DNA of 64,000 nucleotides from Dactylosporangium vinaceum. GTDB taxonomy: Bacteria; Actinomycetota; Actinomycetes; Mycobacteriales; Micromonosporaceae. Positions 46,642-56,070 of this stretch are shown piece by piece. The position numbers were made by a program, and so were the translations under genes. The stretch is taken from contig NZ_CP061913.1 of assembly GCF_019904175.1 (NCBI RefSeq), forward strand, positions 1,488,001 to 1,552,000. The letters run 5' to 3'. Below the pieces are notes generated by a model. That model was not told where the DNA came from and ran no database searches. It saw only the letters and a list, made by a program, of their open reading frames with translations. Numbering within the stretch: the first letter of the stretch is position 1; every line of letters begins with the position of its first letter.

Positions 46642-47738
46642 GAAACCGCCCGCTCCTGCACACCGCGTACGCCCAGGACATCGCCCTGTTCGGCAGCACC
46701 GTGCAGCGCTCGTTCGTCGCGCTGGGGCTGCTCGTCGCATTGGCGATGCCGTTCCTGGTCCAGGACGACGTGCTGCAGCTGCTCGGCCTCGCCTGCGTCA
46801 CCGCGGTCGGCGCGCTGGGGCTCAACATCGTCACCGGCCTGGCCGGGCAGGTGTCGCTCGGCCACGCGTTCTTCCTGGCCATCGGCGCCTACACGGCGGC
46901 CGCGCTGGCCGGCGACCCGGACGGGCGCACGATCGGCTTCGGCGTCACCGAGATCCTGATCTGGCTGCCCGCCGCCGGCCTGGTCGCGGCGCTGGCCGGG
47001 ATACTCGTCGCGCCGCTGGCGACCCGGCTGCGCGGGCTCTACCTGGCCGTGGTCACGCTCGGGCTGGTCTTCATCGGCGGGCACGTCATCAACGGCTGGT
47101 CCGAGCTGACCGGCGGCCCCGGTGTCGGCCGGCAGCCACCGGCGCCGAGCCTGCTGGGCTACGACCTCAACACGGCCGACGGATGGCTCACCAGGGACCA
47201 GAAGTTGTACCTCCTCATGCTGGTCCTGCTGCTCATCGGCGCGCTGGCGGCCCGCAACCTGGCCCGCTCCCGCGTCGGGCGGGCGCTCACCGCCATCCGT
47301 GACCGCGACATCGCGGCCGGGGTGATCGGGGTCAACCTGGCCCGGTACAAGACGGTGGCCTTCGGGGTGTCGTCGTTCTACGCGGGCTGCGCCGGTGCGC
47401 TGCTCTACGTCGGGGCCGGGTACTTCGACCCGACCTCGTTCGACCTGCTGCTGTCGGTGCAGTACATCGCCATGATCCTCATCGGCGGCGCGGGCACCGT
47501 CAGCGGCGCCGTCCTGGGTGCCTTCCTGATCACGCTGCTGCCGCGGCTGACCCGGGAGCTGCCGGCGCTCCTGCCGTTCATCAGCTCCTCCCCGGCCGAG
47601 TCACCGAACGCCTATCAGCTCGAGACGGTCCTGTACGGCGTGCTGATCATTGTCTTCCTGATCTTCGAGCCGCGCGGGCTGTTCGGGATCTGGATACGCC
47701 TGCGCAACTACTGGAAAGCCTGGCCCTTCTCGTACTAG
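46638..47738 (+). CDS. livM: Liv-type ABC permease (LivM-like)
   Basis: A 366-residue membrane protein. L-G-L-N-I-V-T-G-L-A-G-Q-V-S-L-G-H-A-F-F is the LivM hallmark; A-I-R-D-R-D-I-A-A is the coupling loop and I-G-G-A-G-T-V-S-G-A-V-L-G-A the last conserved segment. About nine or ten helices. Short gap (18 bp) to the binding-protein gene. Confidence 0.93.
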   Translation: MRNRPLLHTAYAQDIALFGSTVQRSFVALGLLVALAMPFLVQDDVLQLLGLACVTAVGALGLNIVTGLAGQVSLGHAFFLAIGAYTAAALAGDPDGRTIGFGVTEILIWLPAAGLVAALAGILVAPLATRLRGLYLAVVTLGLVFIGGHVINGWSELTGGPGVGRQPPAPSLLGYDLNTADGWLTRDQKLYLLMLVLLLIGALAARNLARSRVGRALTAIRDRDIAAGVIGVNLARYKTVAFGVSSFYAGCAGALLYVGAGYFDPTSFDLLLSVQYIAMILIGGAGTVSGAVLGAFLITLLPRLTRELPALLPFISSSPAESPNAYQLETVLYGVLIIVFLIFEPRGLFGIWIRLRNYWKAWPFSY

Positions 47739-47756
47739 ATCGTTTAAGGAGCCGCA

Positions 47757-49058
47757 ATGAAAAGGTTGGGTGCCCTCACCCTGGCCGCGGTACTCGCGGT
47801 CGGGCTCACAGCCTGCCGGGGCGAAGACAACAGCGACGCCCCGAAGGCCGGCGCCGGTGGTGTGAAGACCGATACCGGCATCACCAAGGAGCCGTGCCCG
47901 AAGTCCGAGCACAAGGACCGCGGCTGCATCTACCTCGGCATCATCTCGGACCTGACAGTCGGGCCGTTCCACGCGCTCGCGGTGCCCATCACCGAGGCCC
48001 AGAAGGCGTTCTGGAAGCGGGTCAACGCGCAGGGCGGCATCGGTGGCTACGACGTCGACGCCGAGACCTACGTGCGCGACAACAAGTACAACCCCCAGAC
48101 CCACAACGAGGTGTACCAGGAGATCAAGGGCAAGGTCCTGGCCCTGGCCCAGTCGCTGGGCTCGCCGACGACGGCGGCCATCCTGCCCGACATGAAGCAG
48201 AACAACGTCCTGGCCGCCCCGGCCGCGTGGACGTCGGCCTACGCGTTCGAGGACAACATCCTGGAGTCCGGGGCCAACTACTGCTTCGAGTCGATGAACG
48301 CCGTCGACTACGCCAAGGACGCCTTCAAGCCCAAGACCGTCATGGCCGTGCACCTGGCCGGTGACTACGGCGACGACGCCGCGGCCGGCGCCAAGATCGC
48401 CGCGGAGAAGAACGGCCTCACGTTCATCGACGTGAAGACCGACTCCGGCACCGACAAGCAGGCCGGCGCGGTCACCGCGATCGTCACGCAGAAGCCCGAC
48501 CTGGTCATCATCACCACCGGGCCGGCCGACACCGCCGCGGTCGTCGGCGGTGCCGCCCAGCGCGGCTTCACCGGCAAGTTCATCGGCACCAGCCCGTCGT
48601 GGAACCCGGGCCTGCTGCAGAGCCCGGCCGCCCCGGCGCTCAAGGCCCTCTACCTGCAGTCCGGCCCCTGGAAGACGTTTTCCTCCGACACGCCCGGCCA
48701 CAAGGCCATGCGGGACGCGCTCGGCTCGTCGGTCACCCCCAACGACGGGTACACGTCCGGCTGGGTCTGGTCCTACCCGCTGCTCGCGGCCCTGAAGGCG
48801 GCCCAGGCGAGCGGCGACCTGACCCGCGCCGGCCTGGTCAAGGCGGCCAAGTCCCTGACCAAGGTCGACTACGAGGGCATGCTGCCCGAGGGCGCCGGCA
48901 ACTACGCCGGCGGGGTCGACGGGCAGATCCGCCAATCGATCATCTCCAACCCCGCCGCCGGTAACGGCACCACCGACGTGCCGCTGGTGAAGGACTTCTT
49001 CGTCGGCCCGACGGCGAAGGACTACAAGCTCGACAAGCCCTGCTACGAGAAGCTGTAG
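47757..49058 (+). CDS. livK: Liv-type ABC substrate-binding lipoprotein
   Basis: A 433-residue lipoprotein with lipobox L-T-A-C (Cys20), then a type I periplasmic-binding fold. It starts C-I-Y-L-G-I-I-S-D-L-T and has a nonstandard, large ligand pocket compared with LivJ/LivK (longer by about 60 residues); three further Cys (C-P-K...G-C-I, Y-C-F and P-C-Y) could form disulfides. Last gene of the operon. The stop codon abuts the stop of the convergent XRE gene with no spacer. Ligand unknown; it need not be an amino acid. Confidence 0.92.
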   Translation: MKRLGALTLAAVLAVGLTACRGEDNSDAPKAGAGGVKTDTGITKEPCPKSEHKDRGCIYLGIISDLTVGPFHALAVPITEAQKAFWKRVNAQGGIGGYDVDAETYVRDNKYNPQTHNEVYQEIKGKVLALAQSLGSPTTAAILPDMKQNNVLAAPAAWTSAYAFEDNILESGANYCFESMNAVDYAKDAFKPKTVMAVHLAGDYGDDAAAGAKIAAEKNGLTFIDVKTDSGTDKQAGAVTAIVTQKPDLVIITTGPADTAAVVGGAAQRGFTGKFIGTSPSWNPGLLQSPAAPALKALYLQSGPWKTFSSDTPGHKAMRDALGSSVTPNDGYTSGWVWSYPLLAALKAAQASGDLTRAGLVKAAKSLTKVDYEGMLPEGAGNYAGGVDGQIRQSIISNPAAGNGTTDVPLVKDFFVGPTAKDYKLDKPCYEKL

Positions 49059-49877
49059 CTATTTGAGCTCGCTCACCACCTGGCGCAGGAGGTCGAGAGT
49101 GGCCTCCTGCGACAGGGCCCGGCCGACGAGGCTCTCCAGCGTGTTGCGCCCGGCCGCGACGAGCTCCGGCTCCTCCCACAGCAGCCGGCCCCGGTAGAGC
49201 ACGCTGTCGTCGATGCCGAAGTCCAGCACCGCGAACTCGCCCTCCCAGCCCGGGTGGTAGCCCGCGCTCAGCGGGACGACCCGCACGTCGGCGTACGGCC
49301 GCTGGGCCACCTCGATCGTGTGCTCCAGCTGGTCGACGAGCAGCGCGTCGTCGCCCGGGATCGGGTTGCGCCGCAGCACCGTCTCGTCGAGCAGCAGCTG
49401 CAGGCGCGGCGGCTCCTCACGGGCGAACAGCTCCTCCTGCCGCCGCGCCTGGAACTCCACGCGACGGGCCGACTCGGGCTCGCCGGTGGCGTCACTGTAG
49501 CGGCGCGTCTGCAGCAGCGTCGGGAACATGATCGGCGACCACTCGCCGACCTGGGCCGCCTCGGCCTCGAACCCGACATAGTTGACCAGTTGTCCGGACA
49601 GTGTGGGCCGGAACTCGTCCCACCACATCCGCCGCTTCGCCGCGCGGGCCAGGGCCAGCAGGTCGTCGACGGTCCGCGGGTCATGCACCCGGTAGTACGC
49701 CAGCAGGCTGCGCAGGTCGCTCACGGATATGGCGACAGTGCCGTTCTCGATGCGGATGAGCTTGGACAGCGACCACTCCATCTCGGCCGCCACCAGGTCC
49801 TGCGTCAGCTCCCGCTCGCGCCGTAGCCGCCGCAGCTCGGCCCGCAGGCGGCGCTTGCCCACGATAGGCCCGCTCAT
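49059..49877 (-). CDS. XRE-family regulator with DUF5753 domain
   Basis: A 272-residue protein of the actinomycete-specific helix-turn-helix + DUF5753 class. HTH (about 8-65): L-R-R-E-R-E-L-T-Q-D-L-V-A-A-E-M, then S-L-S-K-L-I-R-I-E-N-G. The DUF5753 part includes F-P-T-L-L-Q-T-R-R-Y and V-R-V-V-P-L-S-A-G-Y-H-P-G. ATG 49877 is preferred because of GGGG 8 bases earlier; ATG 49883 and GTG 49901 are alternatives. Such regulators often pair with small DUF397 genes; none is seen here. Confidence 0.88.
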   Translation of the reverse strand: MSGPIVGKRRLRAELRRLRRERELTQDLVAAEMEWSLSKLIRIENGTVAISVSDLRSLLAYYRVHDPRTVDDLLALARAAKRRMWWDEFRPTLSGQLVNYVGFEAEAAQVGEWSPIMFPTLLQTRRYSDATGEPESARRVEFQARRQEELFAREEPPRLQLLLDETVLRRNPIPGDDALLVDQLEHTIEVAQRPYADVRVVPLSAGYHPGWEGEFAVLDFGIDDSVLYRGRLLWEEPELVAAGRNTLESLVGRALSQEATLDLLRQVVSELK

Positions 49878-49955
49878 GGCCATCACCCCAATCGCGTACA
49901 CATGGTCGCCCCGGTCGAGGGCTGCGCATGTCTACCCGGATTACGGCGAATGCAC

Positions 49956-52208
49956 CTATCTCGGAGCGTGGGCAGCGAGAAAGATTTTGGCCATGGCGCT
50001 CGCCAGGTCTCCGGGGTCGTTGGAGGCCACCGCCTGACCCCCGGTGGCCTGCGCCATCTCGCGCAGCACAGTCATGTCGGCGTCCCCGCCGTAGCCGATG
50101 GCGAAGACCACGACCGGCCGCCCCGGATCGCGCAGCTCACCCAGCCTGACCAGGAACCGGTCCTTGGGCATGGAGAACCGCGAGTCCTGGTCGCGGCCGT
50201 CGGTGAGCACGACGACGAGGTTCACCGCGCCGGCCGCGAACCGGTTCTTCATGTCGCCGACGCCCTGCAGCACCGTTTCGAACAGCGGCGTGCCCGCCTT
50301 CGGATACGCGGTGTACTGCTCGGCCACCCGGCGCATGGCCTCGCGCCGGGGCACGTCCCCGACCTTCTCGTCCATGGGGCCGAACGGCAGCACCACGGTG
50401 AAGGGCGGCGCCTGGGCGGCGGGCGAGGCGAACATCCACACCCCGAGACTCGTCTCGTCACCGAACAGCTGCGCCGCCTGTACTCCGGCCGAGCGCAGCA
50501 GCCCCGCCTTGGTCGTCGTGTTGCCGGCGCGGTCGTGCACCTGATCGTTCATCGAGGCGGAGGCGTCGACAAGCAGGAGGGTGTGGTACTCCTGCCGCTT
50601 GTACTGCGCCCAGGTCGCGGCCCACTCGACCAGGTTGTCCGGCAGCCCGATCGCCGCCTGGTACGTGGCCACCAGCCCGTCCCCGCTCGGCGCCGCGCTC
50701 TTCTGCGTCTCGCTCGCCGGCCGCAGCCCCCGCCCTGTCAGCTGGGCCGCGAACTCCGGGCTGTGCATCCGGTCGCTCAGCCGCTTGGCGAGCGCCTTGA
50801 GCTCGTCGTCGGCCGCCGCCTTCGGGGTGAGCAGCAGCGGATAGTCGGCCTCGAGCAGGGCGTCGCTCGGATACAGGGCGGCCATCGCGACGGGGTGGCG
50901 GGTCTGCTGATACTGCCACAGCTCCTGCTCGGTCACCGTGAAGAGCCCGACGTCCTTGAGCGCCTTGCTCGAGTCGGTCTGCTGGGCCATCTTCTCGAAC
51001 AGCTTCGCCGGCACCGCCTCGGCGTCGCTCAGCCGGGCGCGCACCGACAGCGCCCGCATCTGGGCGATGCCCGGGTCGGTCGTGGTGCGGGCCATCGCGC
51101 TCTGGATCTCCATGGCGGCCAGCAGCCCGGCGGTGTCCTTGAGCGGGCTGCCCATGCTGACCTTCGGGCTCTGGCCGTTGTTGAGCGCGGCGCCGAGCCC
51201 GGCCCAGGTCGGCTGCTTGCCGGGCCAGCCGGACGACTCCGCGTAGGCCCGGGGCGCGGCGATGACGACGGGGGTGCGGGCGAGCGACACGGGGTCGGGC
51301 GCAAAGTCGATCTTGGCCAGCCGGGCCCAGCCGGCCGTGGCCGGGACCCACGCCTCGCCGCCCGCGTAGGTGTCGGTGGCGGTGACCGCGACGAGCTTGC
51401 AGCCGCCGTCGCTGTTGACGCCGATGTCGGCCGCGGCCTGCTCGACGACGGGGGCGAGCTCGGGGGTGACGGTGGCCCGCAGCACCCCGCGCCCGCCGCA
51501 CTGCTCGGCCGCGGCTCCGGCCGCTCCCTGCGGCTGCTCGTGCTCGCCGCTGCGCGAGGCCAGGTTGAGGCCGACGGCCACACCGGCGGCCACCGCGAGC
51601 GCCACGATCACCACGCCGACCGCGATCCACACCCTGGTCCCGGACGGCGCGTGGTCCTCGTCGCGGAGCCGGGGCGGCGGCGGAGGCGGTGGCGGGGGTG
51701 GCGGCGGCCGCTCGGGCTGCCGGGTGTCGACCGGCCACTCCTGCGGGTACAGCGGCGGGAGCCAGTCCTCCCGGGCGGGTGCCTTGGCGGCCGTATGCGC
51801 CGGCGGGGGCGGGGGGACGTCCTCCGCCGGCGCATACGGCTCTTCCTCCTCGTACTCCGCGGGGTGGTCGTCGGAGTACTCGTCACCGTCGGCCGGCGCC
51901 CAGGGGGAGGGGCGAGCGGCCCACGCCGACGATCGCGCGTGGCCGGGGTGCTGCGAGGGCCCGCCGTCGGTCCGATCGGTGCGGTCGCTCCGGTCGGATG
52001 GCGGCGCCGGTGGGGGTCCGTCCGGCGCCGAGGGTGCCCACGGGGAGGGGGCGGCGGCGGGCGGAGGGGGCGGCGGCCAGTCGACCGGCTCGGACACTCG
52101 GGGCGGTGGTGCCGGGGGGCGGGGCATCTCACGCGGGGGCGGGACATAGATCCCGTCTTCCGTGAGGTCGTCGTCGTCACGACGCCTGTGATGCCGTCCC
52201 TCCGTCAT
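49956..52208 (-). CDS. Membrane protein with solute-binding-like and VWA domains
   Basis: A 750-residue chimera. The cytoplasmic N-terminus (about 1-190) is Pro/Asp-rich with several poly-proline runs. One membrane helix (about 192-215) leads to an outer part: a periplasmic-binding-like fold (about 235-520, starting G-V-L-R-A-T-V-T-P-E-L, with A-P-D-P-V-S-L-A-R-T and P-L-L-L-T-P-K) and a VWA domain (about 540-745) with an intact MIDAS D-A-S-A-S-M (Asp548), T of A-G-T-P-L and D of L-T-D-G-R-D. No transporter genes are nearby. The role is probably adhesion or ligand capture at the cell surface. ATG at 52208. Confidence 0.88.
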   Translation of the reverse strand: MTEGRHHRRRDDDDLTEDGIYVPPPREMPRPPAPPPRVSEPVDWPPPPPPAAAPSPWAPSAPDGPPPAPPSDRSDRTDRTDGGPSQHPGHARSSAWAARPSPWAPADGDEYSDDHPAEYEEEEPYAPAEDVPPPPPAHTAAKAPAREDWLPPLYPQEWPVDTRQPERPPPPPPPPPPPPRLRDEDHAPSGTRVWIAVGVVIVALAVAAGVAVGLNLASRSGEHEQPQGAAGAAAEQCGGRGVLRATVTPELAPVVEQAAADIGVNSDGGCKLVAVTATDTYAGGEAWVPATAGWARLAKIDFAPDPVSLARTPVVIAAPRAYAESSGWPGKQPTWAGLGAALNNGQSPKVSMGSPLKDTAGLLAAMEIQSAMARTTTDPGIAQMRALSVRARLSDAEAVPAKLFEKMAQQTDSSKALKDVGLFTVTEQELWQYQQTRHPVAMAALYPSDALLEADYPLLLTPKAAADDELKALAKRLSDRMHSPEFAAQLTGRGLRPASETQKSAAPSGDGLVATYQAAIGLPDNLVEWAATWAQYKRQEYHTLLLVDASASMNDQVHDRAGNTTTKAGLLRSAGVQAAQLFGDETSLGVWMFASPAAQAPPFTVVLPFGPMDEKVGDVPRREAMRRVAEQYTAYPKAGTPLFETVLQGVGDMKNRFAAGAVNLVVVLTDGRDQDSRFSMPKDRFLVRLGELRDPGRPVVVFAIGYGGDADMTVLREMAQATGGQAVASNDPGDLASAMAKIFLAAHAPR

Positions 52209-52471
52209 GGCATCCCTTTCTCTCTTCTGCAGTCCCGCTACGTTGCGCGAGGGTGAGGAAGCGCGATGCGGTCAACCTAGCACCGGAGACCATCGATGTG
52301 TGACTGCTTGACTACCTAGTGATCATGACCTTGCCTCGCAGCATTCGGGATTCCAAACATTCCGCTCCTATGCACCAAAGTGTGCGTATCGCCTCATCTC
52401 TGGCGCTTAACTGAGGGTGAATCGAGCCGATTCCTTGCTCGGCGACATCTTTGTGCAAGGGGACTTCTCGG

Positions 52472-55174
52472 GTGGACGTACGGCTGCTGCGCTGGACGGT
52501 GGGCCTCGCGGTGCTCAGCGTGGCCTGGCTGGCCGCCCAGTGGCCCGGCCCGCTGCTGCACCCGGCGCTGGGCTGGCTGCCGCCCCCGGCCTGCGCGGCG
52601 CTGACCGTGGCCGTCCTCCTGCGCACCGCCCGGGCGGCCCCCGACCGCCGGTCCGGCCGCTTCTGGCGCCACCTTGCGCTCGTCCTCGCGCTGATCCTGG
52701 CGGCGATGGTGAGCAGCGCCTACGACTCGCTGCTCGGCCCGGACGCGCCCACCCAGCACTCCAGCGGGCTGACGATGGTGCTCTACCTGGTGCCGGTCGG
52801 CATGGTGGTGTACGCCCTCCTGCGCCTGCCGATGGGCCTGCGCAGCCGCCGCGCCCTCGTCACGTTCGGCCTGGACATGGCCGTCGTCATCGCCGCCGCC
52901 ATGCTCGTCGCCTGGTACTTCGCCGCCCGCTCCTCGGTCAGCCTGACCCACGTCACCGGCACGTCCTGGACCCTGTTCGGCATCCTGCTCATGCTGTTCG
53001 CCGCGATGCTGGCCCTGGCCAAGGTGGCCCTGGCCGGCGCCGGTGCCCTCGACCGCCGCGCCCTCTGGATCATGGGCGGCACCCTGCTGCTGGCCGCTCT
53101 GACCGGCGCCTCAGCCCCGCTGCTGGAGTCCCGCCCGTACCTGAACAACGTCCAGATGTCGATCCCCGTCTGCTGCATCGGCCTCGCCCTGGCCGCCGTA
53201 CACCAGGGCCGCGCCTTCGCCGAGCCGGCCGCCGCGCTCACCCGCCGCCGCACCCGCCCGTTCAGCCTCGTGCCCTACGCCGCCGTCGTGGTGGCCGACG
53301 CCTTCGTCCTGGCCGGCATCAACGACGACCCGCGCGACACCCGCATCCTGGTCGGCGGCTCGGTCCTGCTGACCCTCCTGGTCGTGGCGCGGCAGCTGAT
53401 CTCCCTGTACGACAACTCCCACCTGCTGACCCGGGTCGACGCGAGCATGCTCGAACTGCGCCGCCACGAGCGCCGCTTCCGCTCCCTGGTCCAGCACTCC
53501 TCGGACATGTCGGCCATCTGCGACGCCGGCTTCCACGTCACCTACGCCAGCCCCAGCCTCCTGCGCTTCACCGGCGAGCAGACCGCCGCCGCCATCGACC
53601 TCCGCGGCCTGGTCCACCCGGCCGACCTGGACCACTTCTCCCGGTCCCTGACCGCCCTGGCCGCCGAGGGCAGCACGACAACGCTCCAACTCCGCCTGGG
53701 CCACGCGGACGGCACGTGGCGCTGGTTCGAGGTGGTGACGACGAACCTGCTGCACGACCCGAGCGTCAACGGCCTGGTGGCCAACGCCAGGGACATCACC
53801 GAGTCCCGCCGCTACCAGGACCAGCTGAGCTACCAGGCCAGCCACGACAGCCTGACGGGCCTGGCCAACCGGGCCCTGTTCGCCGCCCGGACCCGCGACG
53901 CCGTGGGCGAGTCGCGAGGGGGCGCCCTGCCGTCCGGCCTGGCCCTGGCGCTCATCGACCTGGACGACTTCAAGGCCATCAACGACCGCCTGGGCCACGC
54001 CGTGGGCGACGCCCTGCTGGTCGAGGTGGCCGAGCGCCTGCGCGCGACGGTCCGCCCGGGCGACGTGGTGGCCCGCCTGGGCGGCGACGAGTTCGCCGTC
54101 CTCCTGCCGGCCGCTACCCGCCCCCAGAGCGCCGCGATAGCCGAGGCCTTCATCGACGCGCTGGCCGCGCCGGTGCAGGCGGCCGGCTACGAACTGCTGA
54201 TCCAGGCGAGCATCGGCGTAGCCGCCCACACCCCCGACTGCGACGCCAGCGACCTGCTGCGCCGGGCGGACATGGCCATGTACGCCGCGAAGGAGCTCGG
54301 CAAGAGCCGCTGGGTGGAGTACGGCCCCGAGCTTGACGCCCACGCGGTGGAGCACGCCCAGCTGGCCGCCGACCTGAGCCAGGCCCTGGAGCGCGACGAA
54401 CTGAGGCTCGTCTACCAGCCGATCGTCGGCCTGCCGGGCGGCGAGATCCGGGGCGTGGAAGCCCTGGTCCGCTGGCACCACCCGACCCGCGGCGTCGTGA
54501 GCCCGGCCCAGTTCATCCCGGTGGCCGAGCGGACGGGCCTGATCGTGCCCATCGGCGCCTGGGTCCTGCGCGAGGCCTGCCACCAGGCCGCCGAATGGAC
54601 CCGCGCGCTCGGCGCCGCGGCCCCCGCGAAGATCAGCGTCAACGCCTCGGCACGGCAACTACTGGAGCCGACCTTCACCGACACGGTGAGCATGGTGCTG
54701 CAGGAGTCGGCCCTACCGGCGAGCCGCCTGAACATCGAAATCACGGAGACGGCGGTCTTCGGCGGGGGTCGGGCCCTGGACACCGTGCGGGCCCTGCACG
54801 CCCAGGGCGTCAAAATCGCCCTTGACGACTTCGGCACCGGCCATTCGAGCCTGGGCCTGCTCAGAACCTGCCCGGTGGACGTCCTCAAGGTGGACAAGTC
54901 GTTTGTGGACGGCGTGACCGGCACCGTGGAGCAGGAGGCGATAGCCACCTCGATCCGCGAGATAGCCCGGGCCCTGCGCCTGGAGGCGGTGGCCGAGGGC
55001 GTGGAGACGCAGGCCCAGGCCACCCGCCTGACGGAGCTGGGCTACACCCTGGCGCAGGGCTTTTACTTCTCCCGCCCGAGACCGCCGGAGGAGATCCCAC
55101 CCCTCTGCACGCCACGCGCGGAAGCGGGCGCAGCCACCGGGGGGATGGAAGGCCGCGCCCGCTTCCGCACTTGA
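52472..55174 (+). CDS. Membrane-bound PAS-GGDEF-EAL cyclic-di-GMP protein
   Basis: A 900-residue protein with about nine N-terminal membrane helices (residues 5-320), a PAS sensor (about 335-450), GGDEF (Gly537, L-G-G-D-E-F intact) and EAL (Glu663 in V-E-A-L-V-R-W, with I-E-I-T-E-T, L-D-D-F-G-T-G-H-S, L-K-V-D-K-S-F and V-A-E-G-V-E all intact). Both c-di-GMP synthesis and hydrolysis are likely possible. GTG 52472 is chosen with AAGGGG about 10 bases before; TTG 52451 is the alternative. The last residues are encoded inside a terminator-like hairpin. Confidence 0.94.
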   Translation: MDVRLLRWTVGLAVLSVAWLAAQWPGPLLHPALGWLPPPACAALTVAVLLRTARAAPDRRSGRFWRHLALVLALILAAMVSSAYDSLLGPDAPTQHSSGLTMVLYLVPVGMVVYALLRLPMGLRSRRALVTFGLDMAVVIAAAMLVAWYFAARSSVSLTHVTGTSWTLFGILLMLFAAMLALAKVALAGAGALDRRALWIMGGTLLLAALTGASAPLLESRPYLNNVQMSIPVCCIGLALAAVHQGRAFAEPAAALTRRRTRPFSLVPYAAVVVADAFVLAGINDDPRDTRILVGGSVLLTLLVVARQLISLYDNSHLLTRVDASMLELRRHERRFRSLVQHSSDMSAICDAGFHVTYASPSLLRFTGEQTAAAIDLRGLVHPADLDHFSRSLTALAAEGSTTTLQLRLGHADGTWRWFEVVTTNLLHDPSVNGLVANARDITESRRYQDQLSYQASHDSLTGLANRALFAARTRDAVGESRGGALPSGLALALIDLDDFKAINDRLGHAVGDALLVEVAERLRATVRPGDVVARLGGDEFAVLLPAATRPQSAAIAEAFIDALAAPVQAAGYELLIQASIGVAAHTPDCDASDLLRRADMAMYAAKELGKSRWVEYGPELDAHAVEHAQLAADLSQALERDELRLVYQPIVGLPGGEIRGVEALVRWHHPTRGVVSPAQFIPVAERTGLIVPIGAWVLREACHQAAEWTRALGAAAPAKISVNASARQLLEPTFTDTVSMVLQESALPASRLNIEITETAVFGGGRALDTVRALHAQGVKIALDDFGTGHSSLGLLRTCPVDVLKVDKSFVDGVTGTVEQEAIATSIREIARALRLEAVAEGVETQAQATRLTELGYTLAQGFYFSRPRPPEEIPPLCTPRAEAGAATGGMEGRARFRT
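55118..55168 (+). terminator. 14-bp inverted repeat overlapping the end of the GGDEF-EAL gene
   Basis: GCGGAAGCGGGCGC (55118-55131) and GCGCCCGCTTCCGC (55155-55168) pair perfectly; the stop codon is only 4 bases beyond. An A/T-rich stretch with AAAAAG follows at about 55181-55200. Confidence 0.6.
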
Positions 55175-55259
55175 GGGGCCGAATAAAGCTAAAAAGAGTT
55201 TTCCACCGCCCAGCCCCTAACCAACCTCAGCCGGGGGCAGGGGGTGAGGACACATTCCC

Positions 55260-55304
55260 CCCCCGGAGGAAAGGCTTGAAGCCCCCGGAGGAGAAGGCTT
55301 GAAG
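55260..55304. repeat. Two-copy 22/23-bp tandem repeat
   Basis: CCCCCGGAGG-A-AAGGCTTGAAG (55260-55281) is followed directly by CCCCCGGAGG-AG-AAGGCTTGAAG (55282-55304). It lies 9 bp past the end of the minus-strand gene. Confidence 0.7.
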
Positions 55305-55312
55305 CGCAACCC

Positions 55313-55945
55313 TCAAGAAGCCCACATGGCCGAGAACGCCGCCGCCTCTCCGGCCAGCCAGCGCTCCGTCTCCGCGGCCTTGAGGCCCGACGGGCGCAGC
55401 ACGTCGCCGCGCCGCAGGTCGACGAGCACCGGCGACGCGTTCGGCAACACCAGATCCATGTGCCGCGACATCAGGAACAGCGCCGCCGTGGCCGCCTCCT
55501 CCTGCGGCGGGTCCTCGTCGAAGTGCAGCCGCACCGCCTCGCCCCGCCCGTCCGGGTAGCGCAGGCCGAAATGCGGGTTGATCTTGACGGGCAGCGAACC
55601 CACCATGCACAGCGCGTCGCGCGTCGGGGTCACCTCGACCGGCGTCTCCAGCGACTCCAGGTAGCGCAGCGCACCCGGCACCACTGACTCGTAGAGCGGC
55701 TTCCACCGCGGATTGACCTGGTCGACGACGGCGTTGAGGTAGGTGCCGCCGGTCCGGAACTGGATGTCCGCCTTCAGGGCCTTGACGAGCTGCCCGTGCG
55801 GGTTGAAGCCGTGCCCCGACTCGCGCTGCTTGCGCAGGCCGCCGACGAAGCTCGCCTTGCGCGGGCCGGTGCGGCCGACGTAGCGAGTGAAGCTCAGCAG
55901 GGTCGCATAGGGGACGGAACCGGTGGTGGTTGCGGGCGCGGTCAC
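55313..55945 (-). CDS. Uncharacterised actinobacterial protein (210 aa)
   Basis: Not recognised. The protein is probably soluble: no membrane helix or signal peptide. Visible stretches are L-S-F-T-R-Y-V-G-R-T-G-P-R-K-A-S, H-G-F-N-P-H-G-Q-L-V-K-A-L-K, I-N-P-H-F-G-L-R-Y-P and H-F-D-E-D-P-P-Q-E-E-A. The GTG at 55945 is preceded by GGAGGAGAG at a good distance, so it is clearly translated. Two His-x3-5 clusters may bind metal, but no family is known to me. Confidence 0.72.
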   Translation of the reverse strand: MTAPATTTGSVPYATLLSFTRYVGRTGPRKASFVGGLRKQRESGHGFNPHGQLVKALKADIQFRTGGTYLNAVVDQVNPRWKPLYESVVPGALRYLESLETPVEVTPTRDALCMVGSLPVKINPHFGLRYPDGRGEAVRLHFDEDPPQEEAATAALFLMSRHMDLVLPNASPVLVDLRRGDVLRPSGLKAAETERWLAGEAAAFSAMWAS

Positions 55946-56070
55946 TGGCGCTCTCCTCCCAGGTCAAGAGCGTCTTTCGTACATACATTCTAATGGATCC
56001 GCGCAACGATGCCCACCCCGAATGCACGCAGGGTGCAGTGATGACCGACGCTATGTGAGATCGAGGACTG

